A DNA stretch of 64,000 nucleotides from Ipomoea triloba (GCF_003576645.1 NC_044920.1:2915356-2979355), one strand, 5' to 3'. Shown: positions 9,931 to 22,953, numbered from the stretch's first letter. The notes: generated by a model not told the origin, from the sequence alone. Program-made: numbers and translations.

Positions 9931-11370
9931 AGTATAACTTTGATATTTAATTACAAGATAGTGTAAAAAGAAAACAATGAATAATGTATATTAATTAATA
10001 TTATTAGTTTCCTATTTCATTCAATATTGTTCTACTCGATTTATGGTGGACGTGGTCCCAATAAAACCATCAATATGTATATGAAATTTGGAATTGTGAA
10101 AATGTGATTGTGATTATATATGAATATACTTTAATTTTGAAGTCTTAAATTTTGCAGAAAAGAAAAATTCTGTTTAAACTTTCTTGAATTTATGGCTTTT
10201 ATGAATTTTATAAATTTATTATGAATAAACTATTAGTCATAATGCTTGAATTTATGAATTTATTAATCTACTGCTAAATTCTTAATTCTTGAATTTTGTG
10301 AATTTTTGATATTGATGAATATATCTATTATTGTATTAAAATGGTTGCTGCAATTTGATTTTTTATTATATGTTCTAATATAGGAGCTAAATAGTGTTTA
10401 TATAATTTGTGTGTTTGATCTCATGCAATGTTCAGTGAGTTTTGAGCCCTTGATTGACACTCTGAAAGTAAAGAATCTTATCTACTATAGGCTATTACTT
10501 ACATTTCAAAGGAGATAAGGTGAGTATAAATATTGAAGTTTGTTATGTTGTTGTTGTTGGGTTTTTTTTTTTTTGTGGTATTATTGTATATTTGTATATT
10601 TGTTTATATGTGTGTGAGTGAGATTTTGAATATGAATTCGGGTGTTTTCATCTCTGGTTCTCCATTAATTATATATTATTCCTGTCATTTTAAATTTTTA
10701 ACATTTATCATATTTTCAATATGGAAATCTAGCAAAACAAAACAATTTTTATTTGTAAATAAGTAGATCTAGCCAAATTCATGTGCATTAAGGTTGATTT
10801 AAGTGATCTTTTCTCCCCTGATCTCATTTAAATATTGTAAGCATTGTATTGGTAAAAGATATTTTGGCTTAGTTGCTTAAGGAAAATTATTGTGTGGATA
10901 GTGATTCACATAACTATGTAGACCACGATCCAAAATGACGTTATTTTGATGTTATATTTTTTTTTGTTCAGCACACGTGTTAACAATAATGAACATTTTG
11001 AGGTAAGATAATGTATTTTATGAGTTAGAATAATATACTTTATGTGTTAATTAGAATAATAAAAATTCTGGGGTAAGATAATGTATTTTATGAGTTAGAA
11101 TAATGTATAATATATTTCATGTGTTAGAATAATGGAATTTCTATAATAAAATAATATATTTTATGAATTAGAATAATGTACTTTATGTTTTAGTATGTAC
11201 TTTATGCTTTTTCCTACTTTTTGGATAGTTTGTTTATACTGCAATGCTACTACTGGAATTTGCAAATCAATCTAATATTACATTTATTTTGCCACACCAT
11301 TTCTCTCTTCAAATAACTGTGAGATTGGTTCAAATATATCCATGAATTGTTCTACCAAAAAATGACAGAT
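9930..11370. other. AT-rich spacer
   Basis: No gene recognised. Short imperfect repeats of AATAATGTATTTTATGAGTTAG occur at about 11005-11190. Confidence 0.5.
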
Positions 11371-11374
11371 TATC

Positions 11375-11535
11375 CGCATGGGCAGTTCAACTGGTCAGAA
11401 TGGTGAAGTTTGGTAACAAGGACCAGGAACCGAGTCTTACTAGCGGCAGTGTGAGGCAACCATGAACAACTTTGACTCACCTTGCCAAGCATTTTCACTA
11501 TCTTTTTGTTTTGTTTTTGTTTTTTTTTTTTGGTT
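11375..11535 (+). mobile_element. possible tRNA-derived SINE
   Basis: CAACTGGTCAGAATGG could be an A box and GGAACCGAGTC a B box. A T-rich tail follows at about 11508-11535. Both boxes are weak. Confidence 0.3.
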
Positions 11536-11539
11536 ATTT

Positions 11540-12474
11540 ATACTCTATGTTTGTAATAATTATTTTATTAGATCATTAAATTGTTGTAATGTTATTAAAG
11601 TTTTTGGTTGTGATTATTAATTTAGATCTTTTACGTTTATTTTAGAATTTTATTTTCTTTATTTATTTTCTCAATGCATTTTGATGTAATAGGGGTTCTT
11701 AGTACTTTATTTCCAATACTTGTATAACTCAAACCATTTAGAATTTCAGAAATTTTTTAAAAGATTTATACTTTTGGGTTAATTACCTGAACGTGAAATA
11801 CACCCGACATGATATACCCAAAAAGAGCCTGTTAATTCTCAGTTCGGTCTTCATATTTAAAAATACAAGGGCCAAAAATTTTCGTATAACGTATTTAGAT
11901 GCAGGTTGAACATGAACTCAACCCGTGCCTACCCGAAGTGTTGAGGTAGTTGTGATTGTGGTTATAGAACTTGAATGCATACCATTCTCTACATCCAAAT
12001 TGAATTGTTGATCTTGAAAGCCTCCTAGAACATGCTTAATGCCACTTTTTGCATCATAGAGATGCCATCTGCTAACTATATAGAAAAATGGTTCAATTAT
12101 GTATACAAGTTGTTATTGTCAAAAATAAAACATAGTTTGATGCATCATCATTATTATAAAGTTAACAAATGTCTAAACTATACTTGCTTGCTAATGATCT
12201 TGTGGTTTAGTGACATAAAGTGATTTTTTCACCTCCAGATCTGCGGCTATTAATTGGCTTTTGCTTACATTTATAGTCTTTGAAGCCATGGCAAGAGATT
12301 GTATTGTCTGCAATATGACCAGTAACAATGGATGCATCATTATTGAAGGTCTCAATTCTTCGCAGCAGTTTACCACATAAATTTCCATTTTATTTTTCAG
12401 AAAGACTTTACAGATCACCCATTCATTCTGGGTGATACAAAAATGCTAAGAAAGACTTAGTGCACCACAAATCA
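11540..12474. other. AT-rich spacer with a SINE fragment
   Basis: GTGGTTTAGTGACATAAAGT at about 12203 matches the head of the SINE at 57420. Nothing else recognised. Confidence 0.5.
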
Positions 12475-12482
12475 GCACTTAG

Positions 12483-13027
12483 TAGGGATGACATAATTTC
12501 AATCCGCCCTGCAGATATTCACCTGAATTCATCTCCCATGGGTCAGATTTTTTTGGGTGATAGAGGGTGGTGAGTCAGGGTGGGTCTTAAAAATGTAAGC
12601 CTGCGATGGGTCGGGTTGGATTCAGGTTCTATGTACAAAACCCGTCTAGAACCTCACCTGACCCACCATGTGTGTGTATAAAATAGTCAAATAAGTACTA
12701 GTATGTAGTAATTTATAAAAATTTCTACAACTCCGTGTAACTTTTTACTATTTATATATTTAAACTACTAAATTTATTTTTAAAAAATAATAACTTAGTT
12801 ATTATATTTAAATATTTATATCATTTTATGCTTTAGTATAACTAATGAATTTTATTATTTTATTATATGTAAGTAATTTAAATATTATTTTTTTTAAAAT
12901 AATAAGATGATAAGTGATAGGTACTTGTAGTGGGCGCCCGCATCGGTGGGGTGGGGGTGGGTGGAGAAAATAAGGTGGGTCGGGTGAGGGATATGATGTA
13001 GCCCTCTCTGACCCATTGTCAAACCTA
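12483..13027. mobile_element. non-autonomous hAT element, 545 bp
   Basis: Bounded by the exact 8-bp duplication GCACTTAG (12475-12482 and 13028-13035). Its tips TAGGGATGACA and (reverse complement) TAGGTTTGACA are typical short hAT inverted repeats. Both subterminal parts are rich in GGGT/ACCC-type motifs. No transposase. Confidence 0.85.
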
Positions 13028-13129
13028 GCACTTAGCGTACCACAGAAATATACTTGGTGCATGAAAATTATAAAAATGCCACCATATTTTTTTCATTGAT
13101 TTTCAGCCATTGATCTGAGCTCATCCAAT

Positions 13130-13470
13130 GATGTGAAAGAGGCATGACAGTCCAATGCAATAGGGGTGAAAGAGGCATGGCGACCCAAGGCAATGCGGGG
13201 GTGGTGGTGGTGGTGAAGGAGACATAGCAGCCCAAGGCAAGGATGTGATAAGTAAGACATGATGGGCAACGTAATAAGTCATGGTGGTCCAAGGAGATTG
13301 TATGGAAGACATGGTGGCCAACGAGTGGTAAGCATAGTGGCTCAAGAAAGTGGTAAGGAAGGCATGGTGGCCTAAGGAAATGGTAAAGATGACATGATGG
13401 CCCAAGAAAGTCGTTAAGGAAGGCATGGTGGCCTAAAGAGGCGGTAAGGAAGACATGGTGGCATGTTAAA
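13130..13470. repeat. degenerate minisatellite, unit about 30 bp
   Basis: Repeats of GGTAAGGAAGGCATGGTGGC with variants at roughly 30-base intervals. The long minus-strand open frame across it (13068-13586) is periodic in the same way and is not taken as a gene. Confidence 0.75.
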
Positions 13471-13495
13471 GGGGAAAAGGGGTGCGAACCACTAT

Positions 13496-13511
13496 GGGGG
13501 GGGGGGGGGGG
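13496..13511. repeat. poly-G run
   Basis: A run of about 16 G next to the minisatellite. Confidence 0.9.
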
Positions 13512-13770
13512 TGGAACCACCCCCAACCAGTTGTCACATGGCCAATGATGGAGCTCATCGGGCTCCCTTGGTTGTGGCGCGGCCACAATGGCGAAATGCC
13601 TCCGACACCCTAACCCGCGGGGGTATATCCGCAGGCATGGTCATGGTCATGGGTGGTGCATGGCATAGGAGGGCGTACGAAGTACAAAAGGGGATGTGAG
13701 GTAGCTGTGTGGGTGAAGGCCGAAGGGGATACATAGATGGTGGATATAGAGGGCAACCAAGTCTACACAC

Positions 13771-13959
13771 TTGTCAAGCATCATGGGAAGCTTCTCTATT
13801 AATAAAGTAGGTGGTGGATATTCTTACTTCGTACAAGAATATCAAGGTTCAACTAGTCCAAGAGAAGAAAATAAAGTAGCATTCACTTCAATTAATAAAT
13901 ATTTTTCTTCAATCTCACATGTCAATGTAGAAAAATATAATGGATCTTATGCAATTTGA
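13771..13959 (+). other. 62-residue open frame, unrecognised
   Basis: The frame starts at an ATG, contains KVGGGYSYFVQEYQGSTSPR and ends in a natural stop. Its composition is protein-like, unlike the surrounding AT-rich frames. No family could be named. It may be the end of a decayed retroelement gene. Confidence 0.25.
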
Positions 13960-13979
13960 TAAATAAATGTGGTGGCATT

Positions 13980-15241
13980 ATGATTTTTAACTTAATTTAA
14001 TTTTTAATTGTATATAGTGCATTTCTGGATAAACCCTAAAACCTTTCTAAAAAAAATCTAAATCTTAAACGTAACTGTAAATACTAAACCTTAAGCAATA
14101 AAAAGTGAACTAATAAGCCAAACTTTTTTTTTTTTTTTGAAATCGACTAATAAACCAAACTTAAAAGTGATACACTAAACCAAACCATGAACTTAACATG
14201 AAAAGGTGTTCTAAGTGTACTGCATTTTTAAACTGACAAAAAATGCATAGTATAGTATTTGAAAGTGCACAATATAGTCTTGAAAAGTGCACTTTTAAAC
14301 TTTGAGAAAATTATCAAAATTTCACGACGATTTTTTTCCCTCTTTGGTCTAGAACCGTTAGATATGACCATATAGACGACTAAGTTTGGTTCTTAATTTT
14401 ATCTTGGAAACAAGTTCTCATATGTTCCTTTTCCTATATACGTGTGTGTATTCCTTCAATTATAATTTACTATCAAACATATAATTGTTGTGAATAAATA
14501 TATGTGGACATTACTAAATGTACTATATCATGGTAATACGTCTTCATCCTAGATTATCCTCTGTTCGTGGATATACGCAAATAAAAATGGCATAGCCACC
14601 GCTCCAAAGCCCTCCTATCTTTCTTCACCTTCTTCGAAGGAGGATAGGGAAATATCAAATATTGTTAAGAGGAAAAAAAAACACATAAGTTTATGCTAGA
14701 CCCACCAAATTTTATTTTATTTTATTTTTTCCTTACTGAATCCCACAAGAAAAACTTTATCTTGTGGGAACTCACCTCCTCTCCTTCTTCTACCTCAACT
14801 TTGACCCCATAAAAAAACTCAAAAAAAAAAACTAGTGATCTCCATGCTTACAAGGATAAAAGAAATACAGAGTATCATTAAAGATTCATATAAATAATGA
14901 AAAAAAAACACAAAATTTTAAAATAATTCAAGAAAATTTTACAATATTGAAAAACTATTGATAGCATGTGACAGATGAGTGTACATATATCATTTTCGAT
15001 TGATGGTATGAAAAATTGAAAATAAAGTAAAACTTGTCGGGATACTAAGTGCGAGTACTCAGTTAAACTACATCAATATCTCCATGATACATTACTCCAT
15101 AAGTAGAATGTTCACAAAACATAGAGACAATTGACCACCCTAAAGTGCTTAACTCAACAAAACCTTAAATATCCCTTGAAACTCATGCTAATATTTACAT
15201 GTAGCTAATACACTTTGGTTTGGGTTACATGTTGGGATTGA
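13980..15241. other. AT-rich intergenic spacer
   Basis: Lies beyond the 3' end of the minus-strand BED-XH gene. No gene recognised; the 3' UTR probably extends into about 15000-15241. Confidence 0.5.
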
Positions 15242-18155
15242 TCAACGTACATGTCTGGAAGTCTTGAGAGCCTTTAACTGCTGAATCATGCATTGGACTG
15301 CTTCTTGTAAAGTGGCCTTCTTTCTAGCCTGAAAGTTCCACAGTTCTTGAAGTACGTATCGTCCGCTTGGATTGTATTCGTTCAAATCCAGCAGGGCAGC
15401 AGTGACCGCTTTGTAAGGCGCTTCGCCCCATTGATATTTCAGTTCTCTCAGGGTTTTGTCGTCTTCATCGATTATTTCCTGCATATAAGCAGATAAACCA
15501 TATGGGGAAATAGAATATCAAGGTTCTTGAAATGAGGCCAAGATGAGAACAAGAATTTCTAGAGCGAATTTTATTATTGATCAATGTATATTTACATAAC
15601 ACATGAAGGGATGTATTTAAGGGATACTAGAGATATTCCTAGTTAGAGCATGACTGGTAAAAGTAGTGTTACAATAATATTTAGAGATGGGGTAGGAATC
15701 ATAAAGCCAAGACTAATGGATGGTTTTCAAAGATGAGAATTGCAGAAGACCTTTGTACATGTATATGCATTTGGAGATTGAAAGGGGTTATCACAGGCAT
15801 CCCGCCATCTATGTTTTCTCCATTAAGAAATGGGATCAATAATATGAAGCTACCAAATGTTTACTGTGAAAATATTCTAAGAAACTCTCATAATCAGTAA
15901 AATATATTTGTTTGTTTTCTTAAAAAAAGTAGCGGAATAACGTTTTATGATGTCTATCTTGATACGGTGCTATCTACTACATGCAGCTAAACCATCGAGT
16001 CAAGTAACTCTGAGAAAGTCAGTAAAGAGAAGACAAAAAGAAGCATACCTGCCATTTTCCATCTTTGTGAATTTTTTTGAAAGGGTGCCAGTTGGGGTTG
16101 TTCACCTTCTCCTGCCACAGAGAGTTCAGTTCTGTAGCTTTCACCTCCCAATCTTGCCGACCAAATCTACGTAAACACACGGTTTGAAAAGGTTCCTGAT
16201 CAACTTCACCCATCCTCCTTACACCAACTTCAGTTCTACCCATAAGATCAGGCCACACCTGCTTGAGAACAGCAGGTAATATACTTATCTAAGGTATAGC
16301 TGATATCTATGTTTCACGCATATGCAGCCTATAAAATTGTGTATGGAAAGACTTACACTGATCAATTCTTTGCGGGCTTCCTGCAGTTCAGTATTACTCA
16401 TATGCTCCTTCAGTATAAGAGTCTGGTTTAGATCTTCCGCATCATGAAGATCATCTTCTTTGTCAGCTAGTGTTTTTTTCAATTCATTGATCTCCTGAAC
16501 TTAAAATGGTATAAAAAGAGATGGAAATGCCATCTTCGTAAAAAGTTTATCTTAACGACACAGGATAAGAAGCTTCCTGATAAAGAAATGGGACTTCAAC
16601 TTTAAAACATTACATTCCTATCAAATTCCATAGTGCATCATATTCAATTATCAACTGAAAAATACAACTCCAATCTATGACCACGTCAATCTATCCTCCA
16701 TGCTTCTTGAAAATACTACAAGACATATTATCTTACATAAAATGCAAAGATGCCATGATGAGGATACAAGTTCTATTGATATTAAAGGAATCATTAAGAA
16801 ACATCTTTAGTATCAGGAATGGAACGGGTCCAAAAATCTTCCTTTACTAGGACCCCTTGAAACAGGGTGAAGAAACAATAGTCACTGATCTTTGCAAAGA
16901 TAAATATTCTGTATATATCAATTAACTTAAATAACATTAGGAATAAATGATAAGATGGACAATGTTCTACTAAAACTTGCTCTCTCAATGCAACTACCAA
17001 GCACAAGTAGCAATTGATTAGCTTACCGTTTCCTTCTGAAGCAGTAATGCTTTGAGTTCATGGACATCTGGATTCTTTTCATCAGCCATTTTAGACTGGC
17101 GCTCAAGTTCTTCTTGCATATGCAACAAGTCCTTCTTCAGCTTCTCATTTTCTTGTTCAACATCATTCACCTTTTGTTTTTGAAAATCTAATTCCTTTTT
17201 CAGTTCTTCAATTTGCAGCTCAAAAATTTGTGTTTTATCCATTCCTGAATAAATGAGATAGTTAAGACTTAAAGACAGACTTTTTTTTGCAAGATAAACG
17301 CAGTTGTACCATCAAAATGACAAATGTATGGAAATTTTATCACACTGAATAACTCATCAGTGATCAGAATGATCTATATAACTATAATAGTAAGGCTAGC
17401 ATATAAAGACAATAAAACTAATACTTTGACATTTAACAGATGATATAGCTCTTATAAGAGAATATATTATATAAGAAGACATAATATAATTTATCAGCTT
17501 TACTAGAATGTTAAACATACTGTTGCTGCAAGAGCGTGCACGCTTTGTTCCGGATTTTGATTTACTTGAAGGACCAGCACTATCATTACCTAAGGTGAAA
17601 AAAAAAAAGCAAGATGGAAGATGTAAATATGAATTTATGGGGTCAAATATTATTTCTAGTTATAATCCTGAATGAAATATAAATACCAGTTGAGGGTGTC
17701 TTGATTGAATAAACTGCCAAAGCAAATTTTTTACGTTCCTCTTCCTCCTTACGAGCTGTGTGACGGCTCTCTTCCATGGCTTGCTTAAGTTGCAACTTTT
17801 CCAACTCCGACAATCCCTCATAGTCAGCATAATCAACATTAGTATCACTGTCATCATCACTAAAAAAATCATCCAAATGCTTATATGATTCCATTTCAAA
17901 AGCATCATCAAGAGTTTCTGCTTGACTATTTCTTTCTCTCTCATTTCTACCCCGAGTAATATGTTTCTTCAGCATTTGTGAAACTATTTCTGGAGCATTT
18001 GGACATGCTTCTGACCTTCCTGGTACATGAGCAATGTGTTGTTTTAATCTTGTAATACCATGTATAATCTTTCCACAGTAATTACATTGTGCAACTTTTC
18101 GGTTACCACCAACTGGTGTGGCATGATCCCAAGCAATGTCAAGTTTTGGAGGCAT
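15242..18155 (-). CDS. BED zinc finger - coiled coil - XH domain protein (IDN2/FDM-like C-terminus)
   Basis: Six exons on the minus strand: 18155-17687, 17589-17521, 17244-17027, 16494-16357, 16258-16049 and 15478-15242. All have GT/AG borders and matching phases, giving about 446 residues. Residues 1-60 form a BED finger (CNYCGKIIHGITRLKQHIAH, then a further Cys at 51). Residues 61-156 are acidic with a charged helix. Exon 2 adds a basic TKRAR patch that may be a nuclear signal. Residues 180-298 look like a coiled coil. Residues 299-446 are an XH domain, with VGVRRMGEVD, LWQEKVNNPNWHPFK, DEDDKTLREL, NEYNPSGRY and ELWNFQARKKATL. XH belongs to IDN2/FDM proteins of RNA-directed DNA methylation, which normally carry zf-XS and XS domains before the coiled coil. 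Here these are absent and a hAT-transposase-like BED finger is in their place. A DNA-binding silencing factor is an inference. No frameshift or stop is seen. Confidence 0.85.
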
Positions 18156-18162
18156 TCTACAA

Positions 18163-19260
18163 ACTGATTCAAGAAAACATATTTATGTATATGTTAATTC
18201 AATGTCAATCTATAATTTATAGTTTTATACAGAAGCTACTTGTAGTGGAATACATCTAATTTACACAATCAAACAAAATTAGTAAAGAAAAGCTTTGAAC
18301 TTTAACAAACACAACTGCATCAAGCAGTAAAATTTTTGGAGAAGAAAGATAACAATGTGTTGATCATGAATTAATGATCAGTCCACAATCAAGAAATAGC
18401 ACACAAGTCCCAACCCCACAATGCTACAAAACTAGCACACTTACTGGATTTGAGACTACATTAGAGCAGCCTCATCTTGAATCTTGATATACTATTAAGT
18501 AACCATGAAATCAGTTAACTAGGCAGTCAAATACTACTTAAAAACGATCACTTCACTTCCTGTATAAATAAGCTATTGAATACTGGGTTTTGGGGATAAC
18601 CAGATACATAGTAATAATCTATGAATTCCCCAGAAACACTGTTTTCCAACTTGAATAAGTTCACATTTCTGTAAAGATTGCTTCCTTTTCTCTTGTATAA
18701 ACTATCAATTCCTCAAAGAGATTGCATTACCCCCAAATTCTAGTCTACAGCTGAAAAACACCCCCACTCCACCCCCATCAGTAACCACTCTTCTTCTCCT
18801 CTTCTGTTCAGAGTATTTTAATCTACACATAATCTGTATATCTCCCCATAACAAAACAAATTGTTCAAGAAAACAATAAATCACTGTCTGGTCAAAAGTG
18901 AAATGCAAAACCACAAAATCTCACCTTCAAGCAGCAGATAACCGCACGATCAAAGCCCAGAAACAGAAAATCTTGGGAACAACAAAATTGACCAAAAAAA
19001 GGAAGTGATAAATTAGAGAAACGGTGATGGCGCAGAGCAAGAGCAAAATTAGGTATTTTTCAGAAGGTGAGAGAGAAGACAAAGTAAGAAGCTGTACTGA
19101 TGAAGAAAGTAATGCCATTACTGTAATTTGATCCAACTTTATGTCCGGATGTTGGGCGCGGATGCTGGTAATGTCTCGTAATACATTTATTGTGTGCAGG
19201 TACGATCCAACAAATCGCTCCTTCCCGTCCAAATTCCGGCCAGTCAACGCCGGATTCCGC
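18163..19260 (-). promoter_or_regulatory. 5' leader with probable UTR intron, and promoter of the BED-XH gene
   Basis: On the minus strand, CTTGAAG|GTGAGA near 18925 and TTGAATCAG|TTTGTAGA at 18163 fit a 5' UTR intron of about 760 bp. The acceptor lies only a few bases before the ATG at 18155. The promoter should lie above about 19000. The short open frames here are not supported as genes. Confidence 0.45.
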
Positions 19261-19550
19261 CGTAAAAAGGGTTTGTAAATTTTGAATTGATGAATTTTGT
19301 GGTTTAGTGTACAATTTGTGCTGTAATGTTAAACCATTTTATTTTTTAGTAATGTTATTTTTCCCCCTCCTAATTTACTTATACTCCGTAAATGATAGCA
19401 GCATCCCAACAAAGGGTTTTTTATATGGAGTGTAGGGAGGGAAGAGGGAAGAGAGATCATATTCTATCTTGGATGAAGACCCAACAAAACAGTCTTAACC
19501 TGTTAGGTTAGTCTATCCCGCTATGTCAATAGTCAGCTACATTCACAAAT

Positions 19551-19740
19551 AAGGGTGTGTAAAGTTCAATTAATCGATTGAACCGAAGAATTTCGATTAA
19601 TCGTTCTTTAACCGAAAAACTTCAGTTCGGTTAATAGTCAAAGGATTTACAAACTTTTGGTTAACGGTTAATTCTGTTTGAAACTATCGCTTAATTGACT
19701 TAAATGAACGGGTAATCGAAATTTTAAAAATATATATAAA

Positions 19741-19810
<70 letters not shown>

Positions 19811-20127
19811 GATTTTTGGACTTTATAATCTATGCTTTTATGTTTGTAGGGTTATTGTGGTATTGTGTTTGTATATTTTTGTTATAGATTTATTATTATA
19901 GGTATTATTTTAATTGAATTTATTACTATAGGTATTATTTTAAAGATTTAAAAGTTTAGCTTAAAAAGTTTGGGTTAAAAGATTAACTGACTGATTAATC
20001 GAAAAAAAATTCAATTCAATTAATTCGGTAATACAAAGTTCGAATCAATTAACAGTTAAACCTTTAAAAATTTTGCTTAAAATGATTTGATTAACTGAAC
20101 AGTTAACTGATTACACACACCTCCCTA
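19551..20127. mobile_element. MITE-like element with internal TA microsatellite
   Basis: AGGGTGTGTAAAGTTC at the left and (reverse complement) AGGGAGGTGTGTGTAATCAG at the right form imperfect terminal inverted repeats. Both flanks have GGTTAATCGA/AACCGAA-type motifs in opposite orientation, as in hAT-type MITEs. No target duplication could be fixed. Confidence 0.5.
19744..19806. repeat. (TA)n microsatellite, about 60 bp
   Basis: Uninterrupted TA dinucleotides inside the MITE-like element. Confidence 0.95.
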
Positions 20128-20743
20128 AATGTTTTTTTTTTTTTTTTTAGAGAAAAGCCCTAAATAGCTAAACCCCTAAATCCTAATCACTCATTCACTC
20201 TTCCGTCTTCCGTCTCTTTGTCTCTTCTCCCCAGCGACAACGAGCAGCCAAGCACTCCGAGCAGGCAGGCGGAGCAGTGACGCAGCCCACTCGCAGCGGC
20301 ACTCCAGTAGTGAGGCATTGAACCACTGATTCACTGAACCACCACCCACCGCCCATCGACCCACCACCAGGTAATTTAATTTAATTAATCACCAGTGATA
20401 TTTTCTTCCAGTGTATATATGATTATTAGATTATATGAATGACATATTTTCTTCCGGTGTATATATAATTATATGAATGATTCAATGACATATTTTCTTC
20501 CATTGTGATGGACTAATTTGAGTAATTTTTAATGATTTGTAGACTTTTTTGTAACTATGTATGTATGTTATAAGGGGTAATATATTTGAGTAGTTGTTTT
20601 TAGATTTATTAGTTTGGTGGGGATAATAATTAATAATTAATATAGTTACCAAAAAAAAAAAAAAAAGGCGGCCCCTATCTATCCTCACGGGCCTAAGGGG
20701 CGGGGTGGGGTTGCCCCTTTGAGGCCCGCATTGACAACTCTAT
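20128..20743. mobile_element. probable truncated hAT-type element with leader-like sequence
   Basis: Ends with GCCCGCATTGACAACTCTA, whose reverse complement is an hAT-type tip like that at 58636. It contains a CT-rich, leader-like stretch (20160-20370) followed by CAGGTAATTT, which resembles a 5' exon and splice donor. No left tip recognised. Confidence 0.3.
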
Positions 20744-20744
20744 C

Positions 20745-20858
20745 ACTAAGTTATCATTGGTGTTACACTTTTTGTAAGCCAATGATAATTTAGGGACTAA
20801 AAGTGAGCATAACCAATACTTAGGGACGAATTATACAATTACCCTATAACTTAGTCAC
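20745..20858. mobile_element. small MITE-like inverted repeat
   Basis: ACTAAGTTAT at the left and ATAACTTAGT at the right are inverted. Inside, TTATCATTGG (20751-20760) pairs with CCAATGATAA (20779-20788). Confidence 0.45.
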
Positions 20859-20859
20859 A

Positions 20860-22550
20860 AAAAAGTGCAATTTTTTTCCCTTCTTTATCCTTCTTCTCTT
20901 TCCTACATCAGGCGAAAAAAACTTGAGCAAAAATCCCACAATGAGTCTATCGTGCCTTTTCAGATTTTTATTTTTCTCCATTTTCAAAAAGCTCACACAA
21001 AATTTCCTGACTTGCCTAATTTGCCCAATCCCTTGACCCAACTTCCAATCCACCCTCAACCAACTTGAGCCTTTACGCGGATCCTATCACGATTCCTCCA
21101 CTTCTTCTAGTCATCTATGACAATTGAAAAAAGTAGTTGGGATCAAAGTCATCAAACCCACGACTTTAGGCTCATAATTTGAATTTCAAAAGTTGTCCAA
21201 GAATGATTGAAAACCACTCATTTTCATTTCATGTTTGTTACTAACTCTTTGGTCTTTCTTCTAGTCTTTGTGATTCCTAATTGCCTCTAAATTATACTAT
21301 AATGACCCCTTATCACACTCAAATGTTCCATTGTTTAATCCTTAAACCCCTAAATAGTCTATCATAATTCACAAGCTCACCATCACAAATCCTAAGTGAC
21401 CAAAAGACACCTCTTTTTCTCAAGTAGCAATGACATCCCAATTCCCTAAACACCATCCCTGCCTATCAAATTGGCCAACAGCTGTCAACTGGCCGCCACT
21501 AGCGCCACCGCTCCTCACCACTATGTTTTACAACAACCACCATTGAAAGCCACCACACGGCTTTGCTACCCCTTGGATTGCCTTAGACGACGACAACTTC
21601 CTTGCCCCATTACCATCTACCCTAACTGCCACCCTCTAACCTTTTCGCCCAGGTAGCTAAAAATTCAACCACCTTAGATCCTTTCGTAGCTACACCTACG
21701 GGGCAACATGGTTACGATTTTGCCACCCCATTAGCCGCCCTTGCTACTTATAGACTATTGGTTGTTTCTGTTGTGCTTGACCGTCCAGTCCAGTCTTTGG
21801 TGATTCATCCTTCGGTCATGACCTACCACTTTAACCCATTACCCCTAGCTTAAGAGTTCAGATCAATGCATATAGTTCGTTCATTGTTTATTAGGCTATC
21901 AATTTTGCCTCGAGCATCCTTGACTAGCCCACATTTCCACTTACCTCTTTTAGAAGACCTTGAAAAGTTGAACACTAGAAGACCCGAATAGTTGAGTTGG
22001 CCAAATAGTCAAAGGGTTGACGAATTGTCAAAATCAGAATTGTAGTGGTTATCTGAGAAATATGATGATACTAAAAAGTAGTGAATGTCACGATAAATTC
22101 AAATTCGAGAAGTTACTTTTCACCTTTCAGGATCTCAAGCGACATTCTGCATAATATTAGTAAATTACTTTTAAATGTTAACTGCATGTCAACATATGTT
22201 AATTACATACACATAATCTGAAAGTTATTTTCGAATAGAATGCACAATGCAATGTAGATTTTGGTCCATGGTATAATTTGTCAAACTCTTATCTACCTCT
22301 ATTTCAACTGGATAAGTTTGATCCATTCCAAATAGTAAATGGACAAATGGCAAATCAGCGCATTGATACCATCAAGAGAGAAAGAGCCGAATATGATAGA
22401 ATAATCCCAAAAGCTTATAAGGCAGTTTTTGTCAACATAATTATTATTCTTTATTGGACTAAAATGAGTATTTTCTTTATGTTCGGACTTCGGACAATCA
22501 AATACTCAAAGAAAAAAAACAAATAACTTGCAAAAATCAAAATTTTGAGT
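20860..22550. other. spacer, no gene recognised
   Basis: More CT-rich than neighbouring spacers. Open frames at 20865-21068, 21471-21656 and 22278-22526 show no domain. It may be decayed retroelement DNA, but this cannot be shown. Confidence 0.4.
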
Positions 22551-22953
22551 TTCAATCCAACCCTAACTAAGGGTTATCAAATTAGCGGTTAATCGCTCAA
22601 TAACTAATAATCGATTTCAGTCAGTTTAAAAGATTAATCGCCTAATACTGAGCAAATTAGCGGTTAATCACTTGAAAAAAAAAACAATTTTTAGTCAGTT
22701 TCTATTATTAATTTTAAAAGATTTTCAATTATTTGATATTTTTATTATTTAGCGGTTATTTACTCTCGATTTCAATCTGTGACTGATAACTGATATATAT
22801 CTCGACGGGGAAAACCAATCCCCATCTCGATGGGAAAAACCGGTCCTCACCTCAAGGACGGGGATGAGGGAATTTCTCATTCCCGCTGGGAACGGGAAGA
22901 GCATTACCTGCCCGTCCCCGAATCCATGTTATAAATTTATATTTATATATATA

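Noticed and set aside
8815..11945. A single large hAT element from TAGGGTTGGGCA at 8815 to the ACCCG-rich stretch at 11930
   Set aside because: No matching right tip or target duplication could be found.
13130..13470. CRISPR-like array
   Set aside because: Units are degenerate, without alternating unique spacers, in plant nuclear DNA.
13068..13586. 172-residue minus-strand frame
   Set aside because: Periodic translation of a minisatellite.
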